DNA of 64,000 bases from Mucilaginibacter aquatilis (GTDB taxonomy: Bacteria; Bacteroidota; Bacteroidia; Sphingobacteriales; Sphingobacteriaceae). Below are positions 1 to 6,669 of this stretch, piece after piece (the first letter of the stretch is position 1; each line of letters starts with the position of its first letter). Under the pieces are notes generated by a model. It saw only the letters and a list, made by a program, of their open reading frames with translations. It made no database searches and was not told where the DNA came from. Made by a program: the position numbers and the translations under genes. Where the stretch lies: the NCBI RefSeq assembly GCF_009755275.1, contig NZ_WQLA01000001.1, positions 1 through 64,000 of the forward strand. The letters run 5' to 3'.

Positions 1-237
1 GGTCAGGGGGAAAGGGTGTGCGTTGTTGTGTGTGTAAATTTGTTGTTGTTTGATAAGTATTAGGCAACTGCTGTACCAGCAGCCGCTGAAAACAGCAAAC
101 GAAGCAAAAACAGCCCTCAAATACACAAAAACACACTTTTTGCATCGTGCCAAAAACACAAAGTAAGCCAAACAGCGGTTAACTTGTGGTTAAGTTTTCC
201 CAACTTTACTCAGCTGGTGGGGAATTGCGTTTCCCAA
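1..237. other. left-edge intergenic stretch
   Basis: No gene can be supported here. On the minus strand an ATG at 145 opens a frame that runs off the left edge (48 codons), but its translation is cysteine- and glutamine-rich and resembles no family I know; a second minus frame gives a hydrophobic run without an ATG. The plus strand is closed within 63 bases in all three frames. The stretch lies downstream of the minus-strand exporter gene, and an imperfect GGGAA/TTCCC hairpin near 220-236 could help end that transcript. Confidence 0.3.
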
Positions 238-564
238 CTAATGTGACGCTGACTTGAGCCCTATAACTGAGCCAATGAGCGTGACTAGAAAGAATATGCG
301 CCAAAAATTGACAGGCTCTTTAAAAACCATTATGCCAACCAAAACGGTACCTACAGCACCAATACCCGTCCAAACGGCATATGCGGTACCTATAGGGAGG
401 GTTTGTATAGCCTTCATAAGTAACGACATGCTAAGCAGCAATGTAATGCCAAAAGCAGCATACCATACATACACATCATTACCCGATGCATCCTTGGCTT
501 TCCCGAGGCAAAAGGCAAAAACTGCTTCCATTATACCTGCAATAACTAGTAGTATCCAATTCAT
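238..564 (-). CDS. SMR-family small multidrug/guanidinium-type exporter (SugE/EmrE-like)
   Basis: A 108-residue four-helix inner-membrane protein of the small multidrug resistance family, whose members export small cations such as guanidinium or quaternary ammonium compounds in exchange for protons. The ATG at 564 gives the usual family start (MNWILLVIAG); a TTG further upstream would add 11 odd residues. The membrane-embedded acidic residue is Glu13 in the first helix (AGIMEAVFAF), and the family signature GTAYAVWTGIG is present in helix 3. The helix-1 sequence is nearer to SugE/Gdx than to EmrE, but substrate cannot be fixed from sequence. It follows the Crp/Fnr regulator by 57 bases on the same strand and is probably cotranscribed with it. 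Confidence 0.85.
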   Translation of the reverse strand: MNWILLVIAGIMEAVFAFCLGKAKDASGNDVYVWYAAFGITLLLSMSLLMKAIQTLPIGTAYAVWTGIGAVGTVLVGIMVFKEPVNFWRIFFLVTLIGSVIGLKSASH

Positions 565-621
565 GCAGGCAAAAATCTGCATAAATACATCAAGCAAATT
601 TTACATATGTTAAAAAATGCA

Positions 622-1182
622 TCAACGGCCAGCACGGATGCGGCTGAGGCTAACCTGACTTATACCTAAATAGGATGCTATGTAACCCAGCGGCACCCGT
701 TGAACTAATTGCCTGTTGTGTTTCAACAATTCGTCATAACGTTGCGCAGCACTTAAAAACTGCATGCTAATAAGGCGTTGTTCAGTTCGTAAATACTCTA
801 ACTCAACAAATTTACGCCCCCAGTTGGCAATGTGAATATCTTCATCATACAACATCTTAAGCTTACGGCTATCTATTTTATACAAAGTACAATCTTCCAG
901 TAAGTCAATATTCTCGTAACTAGGCTCATGATTTATATATGTTTTTATAGATATAGCGGTATCACCTTCAGTGCCAAACCAAAAGGTTACTTCACTATCG
1001 CCCCTGTAAGTGTAAGCCCGCACAATGCCTTGCTTAATAAAAAACAGGTTATGGTTTGGTCGCTCTTTGTTGATGAGTAAAAACCCTTTAGGCAGCGTAA
1101 CTTCTTCGGCAATCAGGTTTAGTTTTGAAAGCGATTGTTGCGGTAAAGGATAGATGCTGTTTATAATTTGACTTAGCTCCAA
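622..1182 (-). CDS. Crp/Fnr-family transcriptional regulator
   Basis: A 186-residue regulator with an N-terminal cyclic-nucleotide-binding-type jelly roll (about residues 20-125) and a C-terminal winged helix-turn-helix, whose recognition helix lies in LGYIASYLGISQVSLSRIR. Regulators of this Bacteroidota branch usually lack the cAMP-contacting arginine-serine pair, and I see none, so the ligand is unknown. The only usable start is TTG at 1182: an in-frame stop lies just upstream and there is no early ATG. The gene precedes the SMR exporter on the same strand, suggesting it controls that exporter and possibly itself. A TAnnTTTG promoter element lies 26 bases upstream. Confidence 0.85.
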   Translation of the reverse strand: MELSQIINSIYPLPQQSLSKLNLIAEEVTLPKGFLLINKERPNHNLFFIKQGIVRAYTYRGDSEVTFWFGTEGDTAISIKTYINHEPSYENIDLLEDCTLYKIDSRKLKMLYDEDIHIANWGRKFVELEYLRTEQRLISMQFLSAAQRYDELLKHNRQLVQRVPLGYIASYLGISQVSLSRIRAGR

Positions 1183-1207
1183 AATATGTTTATGCTAATT
1201 ACAGAGG

Positions 1208-1215
1208 CAAAATTA
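1208..1215 (-). promoter_or_regulatory. Bacteroidota -7 element for the Crp/Fnr gene
   Basis: Read on the minus strand the bases are TAATTTTG, matching TAnnTTTG exactly, 26 bases before the TTG start. No convincing -33 TTG could be fixed. Confidence 0.45.
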
Positions 1216-1236
1216 CTTTACAAAATATAATAAATA

Positions 1237-1271
1237 AAAAAAGCCTCCCAGTTTTAATGGAAGGCTTTAAA
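1237..1271 (-). terminator. intrinsic terminator of the protease gene
   Basis: Read on the minus strand, AAAGCCTTCC pairs imperfectly with GGAGGCTTT around a 10-base loop and is followed by a T-run. It lies 18 bases after the stop of the anti-sigma/protease gene. Confidence 0.7.
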
Positions 1272-1288
1272 AGAATACGCTATTGATA

Positions 1289-2407
1289 TCAATTGTATAC
1301 TTTAACCATAAACACATAGCTTTCCAGCTTTTTAATTTGCTGGGTACGGCTTAAACCAGCCAAAGCACTTTTAGCAGCTTTATTAGGTTTTAATGCAATT
1401 ACATTTTGTGTAGAATCAGTTGACACGTTTTGCGCTGCCTTAAATATATATGATGATTTTACAGCAAATGCAGCACTCTCGGTACGGGTTTGCTTACCAC
1501 TTATAATACCTATAACGTTGCCTTTGGTATCTAACAGCGGACCGCCACTAATACCGGCATATACAGGCAATGAAACCTGGTAAGCTGCCGTATCACCTTC
1601 TAAGCCCGTAGCCGAACTTATATAGCCTTTAGCATAATATGGATCGTCGCGCGGGAAACCTAAGGTAATTACCTCCTCACCTACATCAAGCTTGGTACGC
1701 TTGAAATTGTATGGTAGCTTATCTAAACCAGTAAATTCTTTATCATCAATTTTGATAATTGCGATATCACGGGTTGGCTCGGTGTATATCAATTTGGCAT
1801 GGTATGATTCACCCAAAGCATTCTGAACATATAATGAATCGGCATTGTTAACCACGTGAAATGCAGTGACAATATATCCGCTTTGTGTAAGCGCAAATCC
1901 TGATCCGCCTGTTGTGCCCGGATTGGTTACACGATGGCCGGGTTTTAGGCTGTTTAATAATGCCTGGTTAGTGCGTTGCGCATTCTCAGCGGTACGGCGT
2001 ACGCTCTCAATTTTACGGCTAAGTGCAGTGTAATTAGATGCAGTTGTTTTATTAAACCTGCCGGTGAAATACAACGTACTCAAAATAGCAAACACCGCAA
2101 TTGAAGCAGCTACAGATATTTTGGAGTGATGATTACGCCACAACCTTACAATAAGGGTTGGATGCACGGTGAGCTCCTGCACAAGTGTATCAACATCTAT
2201 TTCCTGATGAATTGCATTTAAACGCTTCTCCAACTCAACGCGCTCGCCATACTGCTTAATTAAACCGGTGAAATGGGCATGCTCAGTAATGCGGCTGTCA
2301 ACAGCTGCATTTTCTTTCCTAAGCGCTTCAAAACGCTCCTTTTCCTCGTTGCTCAAGTCACCTGCAAGGTAGCGTTCAATTAGTTCGGTTAATTGTAAAT
2401 CACTCAT
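1289..2407 (-). CDS. membrane-anchored trypsin-like (HtrA-type) serine protease with anti-sigma-like N-terminus
   Basis: A 372-residue protein in three parts. Residues 1-95 are cytoplasmic-type and begin LIERYLAGDLSNEEKERFE, the helical opening common to Bacteroidota anti-sigma factors. A single membrane helix spans about 97-115, then a coiled-coil-like stretch (120-160) leads to a trypsin-fold protease with triad His184 (TAFHVV), Asp214 (TRDIAI) and Ser287 (GISGGP), spaced as in DegP; no PDZ domain follows. By topology the protease would be periplasmic and the N-terminus cytosolic. The ATG at 2407 fits better than the GTG at 2428, which would overlap the sigma gene. It follows the ECF sigma gene by 10 bases, so it probably restrains or senses for that sigma factor (inference). 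Confidence 0.8.
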   Translation of the reverse strand: MSDLQLTELIERYLAGDLSNEEKERFEALRKENAAVDSRITEHAHFTGLIKQYGERVELEKRLNAIHQEIDVDTLVQELTVHPTLIVRLWRNHHSKISVAASIAVFAILSTLYFTGRFNKTTASNYTALSRKIESVRRTAENAQRTNQALLNSLKPGHRVTNPGTTGGSGFALTQSGYIVTAFHVVNNADSLYVQNALGESYHAKLIYTEPTRDIAIIKIDDKEFTGLDKLPYNFKRTKLDVGEEVITLGFPRDDPYYAKGYISSATGLEGDTAAYQVSLPVYAGISGGPLLDTKGNVIGIISGKQTRTESAAFAVKSSYIFKAAQNVSTDSTQNVIALKPNKAAKSALAGLSRTQQIKKLESYVFMVKVYN

Positions 2408-2417
2408 GGCTCTGTAC

Positions 2418-2999
2418 TTATTGATCACGTTGCTCCTGCTGAAAAAACAATTTTTTCAAGCGTTGCAAACACTTATATTTTTGAGTTTTGGCATTATCGG
2501 CATTGGTATAACCAAAGCGCTCACAAATCTCCTGCATGGAAAGGTCATGAATATAAAAGTCTTCAATAATGGTTTTACAAGGCTCACCCAATTGCTTAAG
2601 CGCTCCTTCCATCTTAGTAAACTGTATATCACGTTCTGAATGCAAATCAGCTTCATCTTCTACCGGCAAGTGGTCCTGAAAATCTTTTACATCTCCGCCG
2701 TACCTGCTCATCTGACTTAATCTTTTAAGCCACAGCTTACGGCAAACTGAGTATAAAAATGTTTTCAGTTTACTGCTCAACTCAAAGTTTCCGCTTTTAA
2801 CCTTATTATAAAGAACTATAATGGCCTCCTGGTAAACGTCTTTAGCGTCATCAGCAGTTCCGTTGTTATTTATGATAAGTTGCAACACCATCGGAAAATA
2901 TGCTACGTAAACACGTTTAAGTATATTTTCGGAGTTATTCAGTATCCCGAATACTACCTCGCTGTCTGTTGGTGCCGAACTATTCAATGCTTTACTCAC
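2418..2999 (-). CDS. ECF-type RNA polymerase sigma factor
   Basis: A 193-residue sigma-70-family factor of the extracytoplasmic-function type. Region 2 (about residues 25-95) includes DAKDVYQEAIIVLYNKVKSG and the aromatic-basic CRKLWLKR run; region 4 (about 125-185) holds a helix-turn-helix (MQEICERFGYTNADNAKTQKY) for -35 recognition. There is no region 1.1 or 3. The start is GTG at 2999; an in-frame stop lies just upstream and no ATG is nearby. It sits directly before the anti-sigma-like protease gene and is divergent from the micro-lipoprotein run, which makes both candidate members of its regulon. Confidence 0.9.
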   Translation of the reverse strand: MSKALNSSAPTDSEVVFGILNNSENILKRVYVAYFPMVLQLIINNNGTADDAKDVYQEAIIVLYNKVKSGNFELSSKLKTFLYSVCRKLWLKRLSQMSRYGGDVKDFQDHLPVEDEADLHSERDIQFTKMEGALKQLGEPCKTIIEDFYIHDLSMQEICERFGYTNADNAKTQKYKCLQRLKKLFFQQEQRDQ

Positions 3000-3117
3000 T
3001 ATTAATACAATTTATGCGAAAATGTAACCCATTATTCAGATAAAAAAATTTAAAACAAATAAGTTACCCCGCCACTTTCATGTAAGCAATCATTTGTAAT
3101 CGCAAACAAAATCAAAT

Positions 3118-3306
3118 ATGAAAAACGTAATCAAAGCAGTAATGCTCATGTGCCTTTTAGGCAGCCTTGCCTCATGTTACGGTGGTTCGCCTGATGGCAA
3201 AACCGATTCTGTAGCCAACCATGATAACCACGAAGCTGGTGGCGCCACTACAGTTGATACTTTACCTAAAACGATTGATACTGCAAAAGCTGATTCAGCC
3301 AGATAA
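3118..3306 (+). CDS. micro-lipoprotein 1, Asp/Ser/Thr-rich
   Basis: A 62-residue protein with a lipoprotein signal (MKNVIKAVMLMCLLGSLASC; lipobox LASC, Cys20), leaving a mature part of about 43 residues. The mature part is hydrophilic and ends in spaced Asp-Thr/Ala-Asp-Ser units (VDTLPKTIDTAKADSA). No catalytic motif is visible and I know no function. It is the first of three same-strand genes of this kind, divergent from the sigma factor gene across 118 bases. It is predicted to be lipid-anchored in the cell envelope. Confidence 0.75.
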   Translation: MKNVIKAVMLMCLLGSLASCYGGSPDGKTDSVANHDNHEAGGATTVDTLPKTIDTAKADSAR

Positions 3307-3396
3307 AATTCCTATTTTAATTGGTATAGCTCATTGATGCACTTATAGCATCAACAAATCAAATCAATAACTAACACAAACATTATATTAATCACA

Positions 3397-3669
3397 ATGA
3401 AAAAACAAATTATGTTAGCGCTTTGCACACTGGCTACCGCCGGATTGTTAACGGCTTGCAACAGTAACGCTAAAAATGACAACCAGGATTCGCTAATGGT
3501 TGATTCATCATCTCAAACCAGTGTTGATACTACCTACAAAGTTGACACTGCGCAAACTGATACCGCAATGACCAACAGCACCGGCATGACACCTGCAACC
3601 GCCGATACGGTTTCAAAAACAGTTACAAAAAAGACTGTTGTAAAAAAATCAGTTACACAAAAGCAATAA
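3397..3669 (+). CDS. micro-lipoprotein 2, Asp/Thr/Ser-rich
   Basis: A 90-residue protein with signal [21 protein letters not shown] and lipobox LTAC (Cys21). The mature part has repeated VDT/TDTAM units followed by a lysine-threonine-valine tail ([19 protein letters not shown]), so an acidic half is followed by a basic half. The basic tail could bind an anionic polymer such as peptidoglycan or LPS, but this is speculation. It lies 90 bases after micro-lipoprotein 1 and 121 bases before the next, so the three may be separate transcription units. Confidence 0.75.
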
Positions 3670-3790
3670 TTTTTAGCTGATTTTCAATCAGTTGTAATCT
3701 TTTTTAATTTTTTTTCAAAGTAGCGGGTTACCTTTTGCCTATTACAGGTATTAAAGAGAAACTATTAATCACTTATTAAAAGAAATTAAA

Positions 3791-4003
3791 ATGAAAAACG
3801 CATTCAAATTTGGCTTTTTAGCTCTTGCTATCTCTGTTTCTATGGTTGCTTGTAAAGGTAACGGTTCTGGTTCAGCTTCTGATTCAGCTGCTACCGATTC
3901 AGCTGCTATGGTTGATTCAGCTGCTACTAAAGTTGATACTGCTGCTGTTGTTGATTCAGCTGCTTCTGATTCACTTAAAGCTGATACTACTCACAAAATG
4001 TAA
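3791..4003 (+). CDS. micro-lipoprotein 3 with DSAA repeats
   Basis: A 70-residue protein with signal MKNAFKFGFLALAISVSMVAC and lipobox MVAC (Cys21). The mature 50 residues are almost only Asp, Ser, Ala, Val and Thr, built on the unit (V/T)DSAA or VDTAA repeated about six times. At DNA level the 12-mer GATTCAGCTGCT occurs four times exactly. Codon choice is strongly uniform (GAT, TCA, GCT), as in highly expressed genes or recent repeat expansion. A strong terminator follows 23 bases after the stop. Function unknown; an extended, negatively charged envelope lipopeptide is predicted. Confidence 0.8.
   Translation: MKNAFKFGFLALAISVSMVACKGNGSGSASDSAATDSAAMVDSAATKVDTAAVVDSAASDSLKADTTHKM
3881..3964 (+). 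repeat. in-gene 12-bp repeat coding DSAA
   Basis: GATTCAGCTGCT occurs exactly at 3881, 3896, 3914 and 3953, all in the same reading frame. Starts are 15, 18 and 39 bases apart, multiples of three, as expected of a coding repeat. Confidence 0.85.
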
Positions 4004-4025
4004 TATCTGCTTAAAAGCAAATAAA

Positions 4026-4058
4026 AAAACCTCACGGCTGTCCGTGAGGTTTTTTTAT
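4026..4058 (+). terminator. intrinsic terminator after micro-lipoprotein 3
   Basis: AAAACCTCACGG pairs perfectly with CCGTGAGGTTTT around a CTGT loop, followed by a T-run. Confidence 0.9.
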
Positions 4059-4083
4059 TTCATAACATTTCTAGCACATAAAA

Positions 4084-4124
4084 AAGCCGCTATGTTTTAC
4101 GCGTAATGCGTTACATAGCGGCTT
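4084..4124 (-). terminator. terminator of micro-lipoprotein 4
   Basis: AAGCCGCTATGT pairs perfectly with ACATAGCGGCTT across a 17-base loop. Read on the minus strand it is followed by a T-run and lies 19 bases past the stop of the 4143-4454 gene. A T-run also follows on the plus strand, so it may work both ways. Confidence 0.8.
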
Positions 4125-4142
4125 GATATTTTTTTGAGATGC

Positions 4143-4454
4143 TTACTTTTTGGTAGAATCGGCTTTTGCGGCAGTATCTGCGGCTGCAACCGGTGCAGCA
4201 GTTGTGGTTGGTGCTGCCATTGATTTGCGCGCACTCGGCGTACCTTTAGGCATAGTTATACCGCCAGACCCTGTATAATCAAGCAAGCTTGCACCGCCAA
4301 TTGAAGTTTCGGTTTTAGACGTATCGCGGTTTGATGGTACATCGTGGTTATTGATTACCGAATCGGCACCACCTGTACTTCCTGCACCGCTGCTGCATGA
4401 TTGTAAAGCCGAAACGCTTCCGGCAAGCATCAAAAGTAAAATAGCTTTTTTCAT
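4143..4454 (-). CDS. micro-lipoprotein 4, Ala/Thr/Asp-rich
   Basis: A 103-residue protein with signal MKKAILLLMLAGSVSALQSC and lipobox LQSC (Cys20), then a glycine-serine linker, a central segment (ETSIGGASLLDYTGSGGITMPKG) and an Ala/Pro/Thr tail ending AADTAAKADSTKK. The tail echoes the spaced Asp-Thr/Asp-Ser units of the three plus-strand lipoproteins, so it is probably a member of the same loose group, although convergent with them. No function is known to me. Confidence 0.7.
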   Translation of the reverse strand: MKKAILLLMLAGSVSALQSCSSGAGSTGGADSVINNHDVPSNRDTSKTETSIGGASLLDYTGSGGITMPKGTPSARKSMAAPTTTAAPVAAADTAAKADSTKK

Positions 4455-4567
4455 TAATATGCTTATTGATGATATGTAAACAGCTAAAAAGCTGCTGGTT
4501 GTTTTCCGAGGGCCAATATACGAATAAGGCGTTGTTGATAAAGCCTTAAATTTAAACTTAAAACAAA

Positions 4568-4594
4568 AGGCCGTGCCTTAACAATGGCACGACC
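4568..4594 (-). terminator. terminator of the DUF2383 gene
   Basis: AGGCCGTGCC pairs with GGCACGACCT (one mismatch) around an 8-base loop. Read on the minus strand it ends in CCTTTTGTTTT, 24 bases after the stop. Confidence 0.75.
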
Positions 4595-4617
4595 TCAATT
4601 GAGATTAAACAAGTATC

Positions 4618-5082
4618 TTATGACTCGGCACGTGCTGCATCACGCAGTGCCTTTACCTGGTCGTGAGCCGCTTTAAGCCTGATCTCCTGCTCGGTAAGCA
4701 TATCAATGATGTAAGCCGGTAGGTTTTCATCATTAAGTGCGGTACGATAAGCCTTTTGAGCTGCATCTTCGCCATACTCGCACTCTTCCAAAACCGATTT
4801 TACGCTATGACCAGTGAAAAATGCTTTAACACTCATCCATCCCCGGTAAATATCACCTGCTGATGAGGTAGTATTTTCGATGTCTTTGGCATAGGTTTGC
4901 ACCTCTGTTGCCAATGCCAGTTTATACTGATGGCTGTCTGCTATGTAGCTGGTAAAAAGCTGGCGCAGTTCGCTCTCCTCTTCAGGCGTGTCTTTAATAG
5001 CGCGCTCATAGCCCGCAATTCTATCATTATGAATTTTGACCAAATCGTTCAAAATTTCTACCGTTTGCTCTGTATATTCCAT
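4618..5082 (-). CDS. PA2169-type DUF2383 four-helix-bundle protein
   Basis: A 154-residue all-helical protein matching the DUF2383/PA2169 family: it opens EQTVEILNDLVKIHNDRIAGYERAIKD and ends with a long helix (LPAYIIDMLTEQEIRLKAAHDQVKALRD). The fold is ferritin-like, and conserved Glu/His positions in the family could bind metal, but no activity is established. There is no signal peptide, so it is predicted cytoplasmic. Family members often respond to envelope or general stress, which would suit the neighbouring ECF locus. It has its own terminator. Family assignment is by pattern recognition. Confidence 0.75.
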   Translation of the reverse strand: MEYTEQTVEILNDLVKIHNDRIAGYERAIKDTPEEESELRQLFTSYIADSHQYKLALATEVQTYAKDIENTTSSAGDIYRGWMSVKAFFTGHSVKSVLEECEYGEDAAQKAYRTALNDENLPAYIIDMLTEQEIRLKAAHDQVKALRDAARAES

Positions 5083-5139
5083 TACGTTTATAGATTAGTT
5101 TATAACATTTAGTGTAAAATCATTTAAAAGATTACAGAA

Positions 5140-5307
5140 TTAACCTCTGCCTCTGAAAGATGAAACTATCCACCAAATAATACCAATTACTAAAAGAACG
5201 CCAATAATACCAACGTAAGCGCCCGCTTTAAATATACCTGCTATTGCATCGCAACTGCTTAAAGTAAGCACCAAAGCTGTTAGCGTTAATAAACTTAATT
5301 TTTTCAT
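5140..5307 (-). CDS. 55-residue lipoprotein with a C-terminal membrane helix
   Basis: A short gene from an ATG at 5307 to a TAA at 5140. The product starts MKKLSLLTLTALVLTLSSC, giving a lipobox LSSC with Cys19. It continues DAIAGIFKAGAYVGIIGVLLVIGIIWWIV, a second hydrophobic helix, and ends in a basic SSFRGRG tail. It would therefore be lipidated and also span or lie in the membrane. Similar tiny proteins are frequent in Sphingobacteriaceae, but I know no function. It lies between the DUF2383 gene (58 bases downstream) and a strong terminator just upstream, so it must have its own promoter. Confidence 0.7.
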   Translation of the reverse strand: MKKLSLLTLTALVLTLSSCDAIAGIFKAGAYVGIIGVLLVIGIIWWIVSSFRGRG

Positions 5308-5338
5308 AGTGAATGTTTTTAAATGTAGATGCTTATAA

Positions 5339-5377
5339 AATAATAAACCCGCAACTTTTGTTTGCGGGTTTATTATT
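5339..5377 (-). terminator. terminator of the esterase gene
   Basis: AATAATAAACCCGCAA pairs perfectly with TTGCGGGTTTATTATT around a short T-rich loop, 24 bases after the esterase stop. The stem is symmetrical and could act in either direction. Confidence 0.85.
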
Positions 5378-5401
5378 TTATAGATATTTAACCTGATTGA
5401 A

Positions 5402-6574
5402 TTACTTTTTAAATGCCGATTTTAACTGACCGGCGGCATAGCCCATCGCATCCTTAGCTTCGGGCACTAACGCACCCATTCCAAAAAATTCGTGCGTTAC
5501 GCCATTATAAACTTTTCTATCAACGGTAACCCCCGCATCTTTTAGCTTCTTTTCAAGCATTTCACCGTCACTGGCTAATGGGTCAAGCTCGGCATTGATG
5601 ATGGTAAAAGCGGGCAAACCTTTTAGGTTGGCAGCTACCAGGTTTAAACGCGGATCCTTAGCTTCGCTCATGGTGTTAGTATACTGTTTGGTAAACCACA
5701 TCATCATTGGCTTATCCAACGGCTTTGCATCGGCATACTTTGTATAAGACTGGCTATTCATGTCTGCACTAGCAATTGGATACACACTCAATACGTGTAC
5801 CGGAGCCTGAACGCCTTTATCACGCGCCATAATAGCCATGTTTGCTGCCAGGTTACCACCTGCGCTTTCACCTGCAACCGCAATCATTTTAGGGTCGCCT
5901 TTTATTGAAGCAGCATTTTTAACTACCCATTGATAAGCGTCAAACGAGTCAGTATGCGCTGTAGGAAATTTGTGCTCGGGTGCTAAACGGTAAGCAACCG
6001 AAACAACAACAGCTCCAACCTGATCGGCCAGTGCTTTTGCTGATGCATCGTAAACATCAAGGTTCGCAATTACATAGCCTCCACCATGGTAATACACAAT
6101 AACGGGGAACGGACCGTTACCTCCTTGAGGTGTATAAATACGTGCATGCACGCTACCGCCTTTAACAGGAATTTCCTTGCCCATGGTATCAACCTTCATT
6201 ACGGGCATGGCAATTTTATTTTCCTGCATTAAGGCCATGACTGCATCAGTTGGAGTATGGTTTTTACGCGCTTCAACCGCAGTTAATTGCGGAATAGGTT
6301 TGTCGCCGTAGCTTTGCAGTTTTTCCAGCACAGCTTGCATCTGCGGCTGAATATCAGGCGCCCAAGATGGTTTTGCACCGGTTGGCTTTACATTGTCAAC
6401 CGAACCGGTGGCCATGCTGTCGGTCTTGGTCTCAGTGGTTACCACCGTACTGTCTGTTTGCGTGCTGTTACCCGTGGGGTTGCTGCACGAGGCAAAGCTT
6501 GTTGCAGCAAGAATGGCTAAAGCCGCCAAACTATTGCACTTTTGTTTTTTAATGTTGTTCACTAAAGATTTCAT
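5402..6574 (-). CDS. lipoprotein alpha/beta-hydrolase, HSL-family esterase
   Basis: A 390-residue carboxylic ester hydrolase of the hormone-sensitive-lipase branch. It carries an oxyanion-hole motif HGGG (163-166, YYHGGGY), a nucleophile elbow GESAGG (Ser237), an acidic residue in AELDPLASD (Asp331) and a catalytic His361 (VTHEFFGM), so the triad is complete. The N-terminus is a lipoprotein signal (lipobox FASC, Cys30), followed by a Thr/Ser-rich linker of about 40 residues, so the enzyme should be tethered in the envelope, unlike most cytosolic HSL esterases. It probably acts on short acyl esters. A perfect 27-bp palindrome ends at its start codon, suggesting tight control. Confidence 0.88.
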   Translation of the reverse strand: MKSLVNNIKKQKCNSLAALAILAATSFASCSNPTGNSTQTDSTVVTTETKTDSMATGSVDNVKPTGAKPSWAPDIQPQMQAVLEKLQSYGDKPIPQLTAVEARKNHTPTDAVMALMQENKIAMPVMKVDTMGKEIPVKGGSVHARIYTPQGGNGPFPVIVYYHGGGYVIANLDVYDASAKALADQVGAVVVSVAYRLAPEHKFPTAHTDSFDAYQWVVKNAASIKGDPKMIAVAGESAGGNLAANMAIMARDKGVQAPVHVLSVYPIASADMNSQSYTKYADAKPLDKPMMMWFTKQYTNTMSEAKDPRLNLVAANLKGLPAFTIINAELDPLASDGEMLEKKLKDAGVTVDRKVYNGVTHEFFGMGALVPEAKDAMGYAAGQLKSAFKK

Positions 6575-6599
6575 AAGTAAATAATAGATATTTACTTAT
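6573..6599. promoter_or_regulatory. 27-bp palindrome at the esterase start codon
   Basis: ATAAGTAAATA, 5 bases (ATAGA), then TATTTACTTAT: two perfect 11-base arms, the first touching the ATG (6572-6574, minus strand). This is a candidate operator or a leader hairpin hiding the start codon. No matching copy was noticed elsewhere in the window. Confidence 0.5.
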
Positions 6600-6669
6600 T
6601 TAACTAATCTTTGAACTATTTGTTGATGATCTTAGCTTAAAATCAACTTATAATGCAAACACAATAGTT

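Noticed and set aside
1..145. Partial minus-strand gene running off the left edge
   Set aside because: The frame from an ATG at 145 is Cys/Gln-rich and low in plausibility; too short to judge.
254..613. Plus-strand 119-codon frame opposite the SMR exporter
   Set aside because: It is antisense to a clear membrane transporter and has no family resemblance or promoter.
3000..3117. GTAACC-like ECF promoter motifs between the sigma gene and the lipoproteins
   Set aside because: GTAACCC (near 3024) and GGTAAC (near 3062, minus strand) occur, but no matching -10 element could be fixed; chance cannot be excluded.
3881..3964. Short direct repeats as a CRISPR array
   Set aside because: Repeats are 12 bases, in frame within a gene, with spacers of uneven length and no cas genes.
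3825..4106. Leucine-rich frame overlapping micro-lipoprotein 3
   Set aside because: It is the out-of-frame reading of the GATTCAGCTGCT repeats; the in-frame product has a proper lipoprotein signal.
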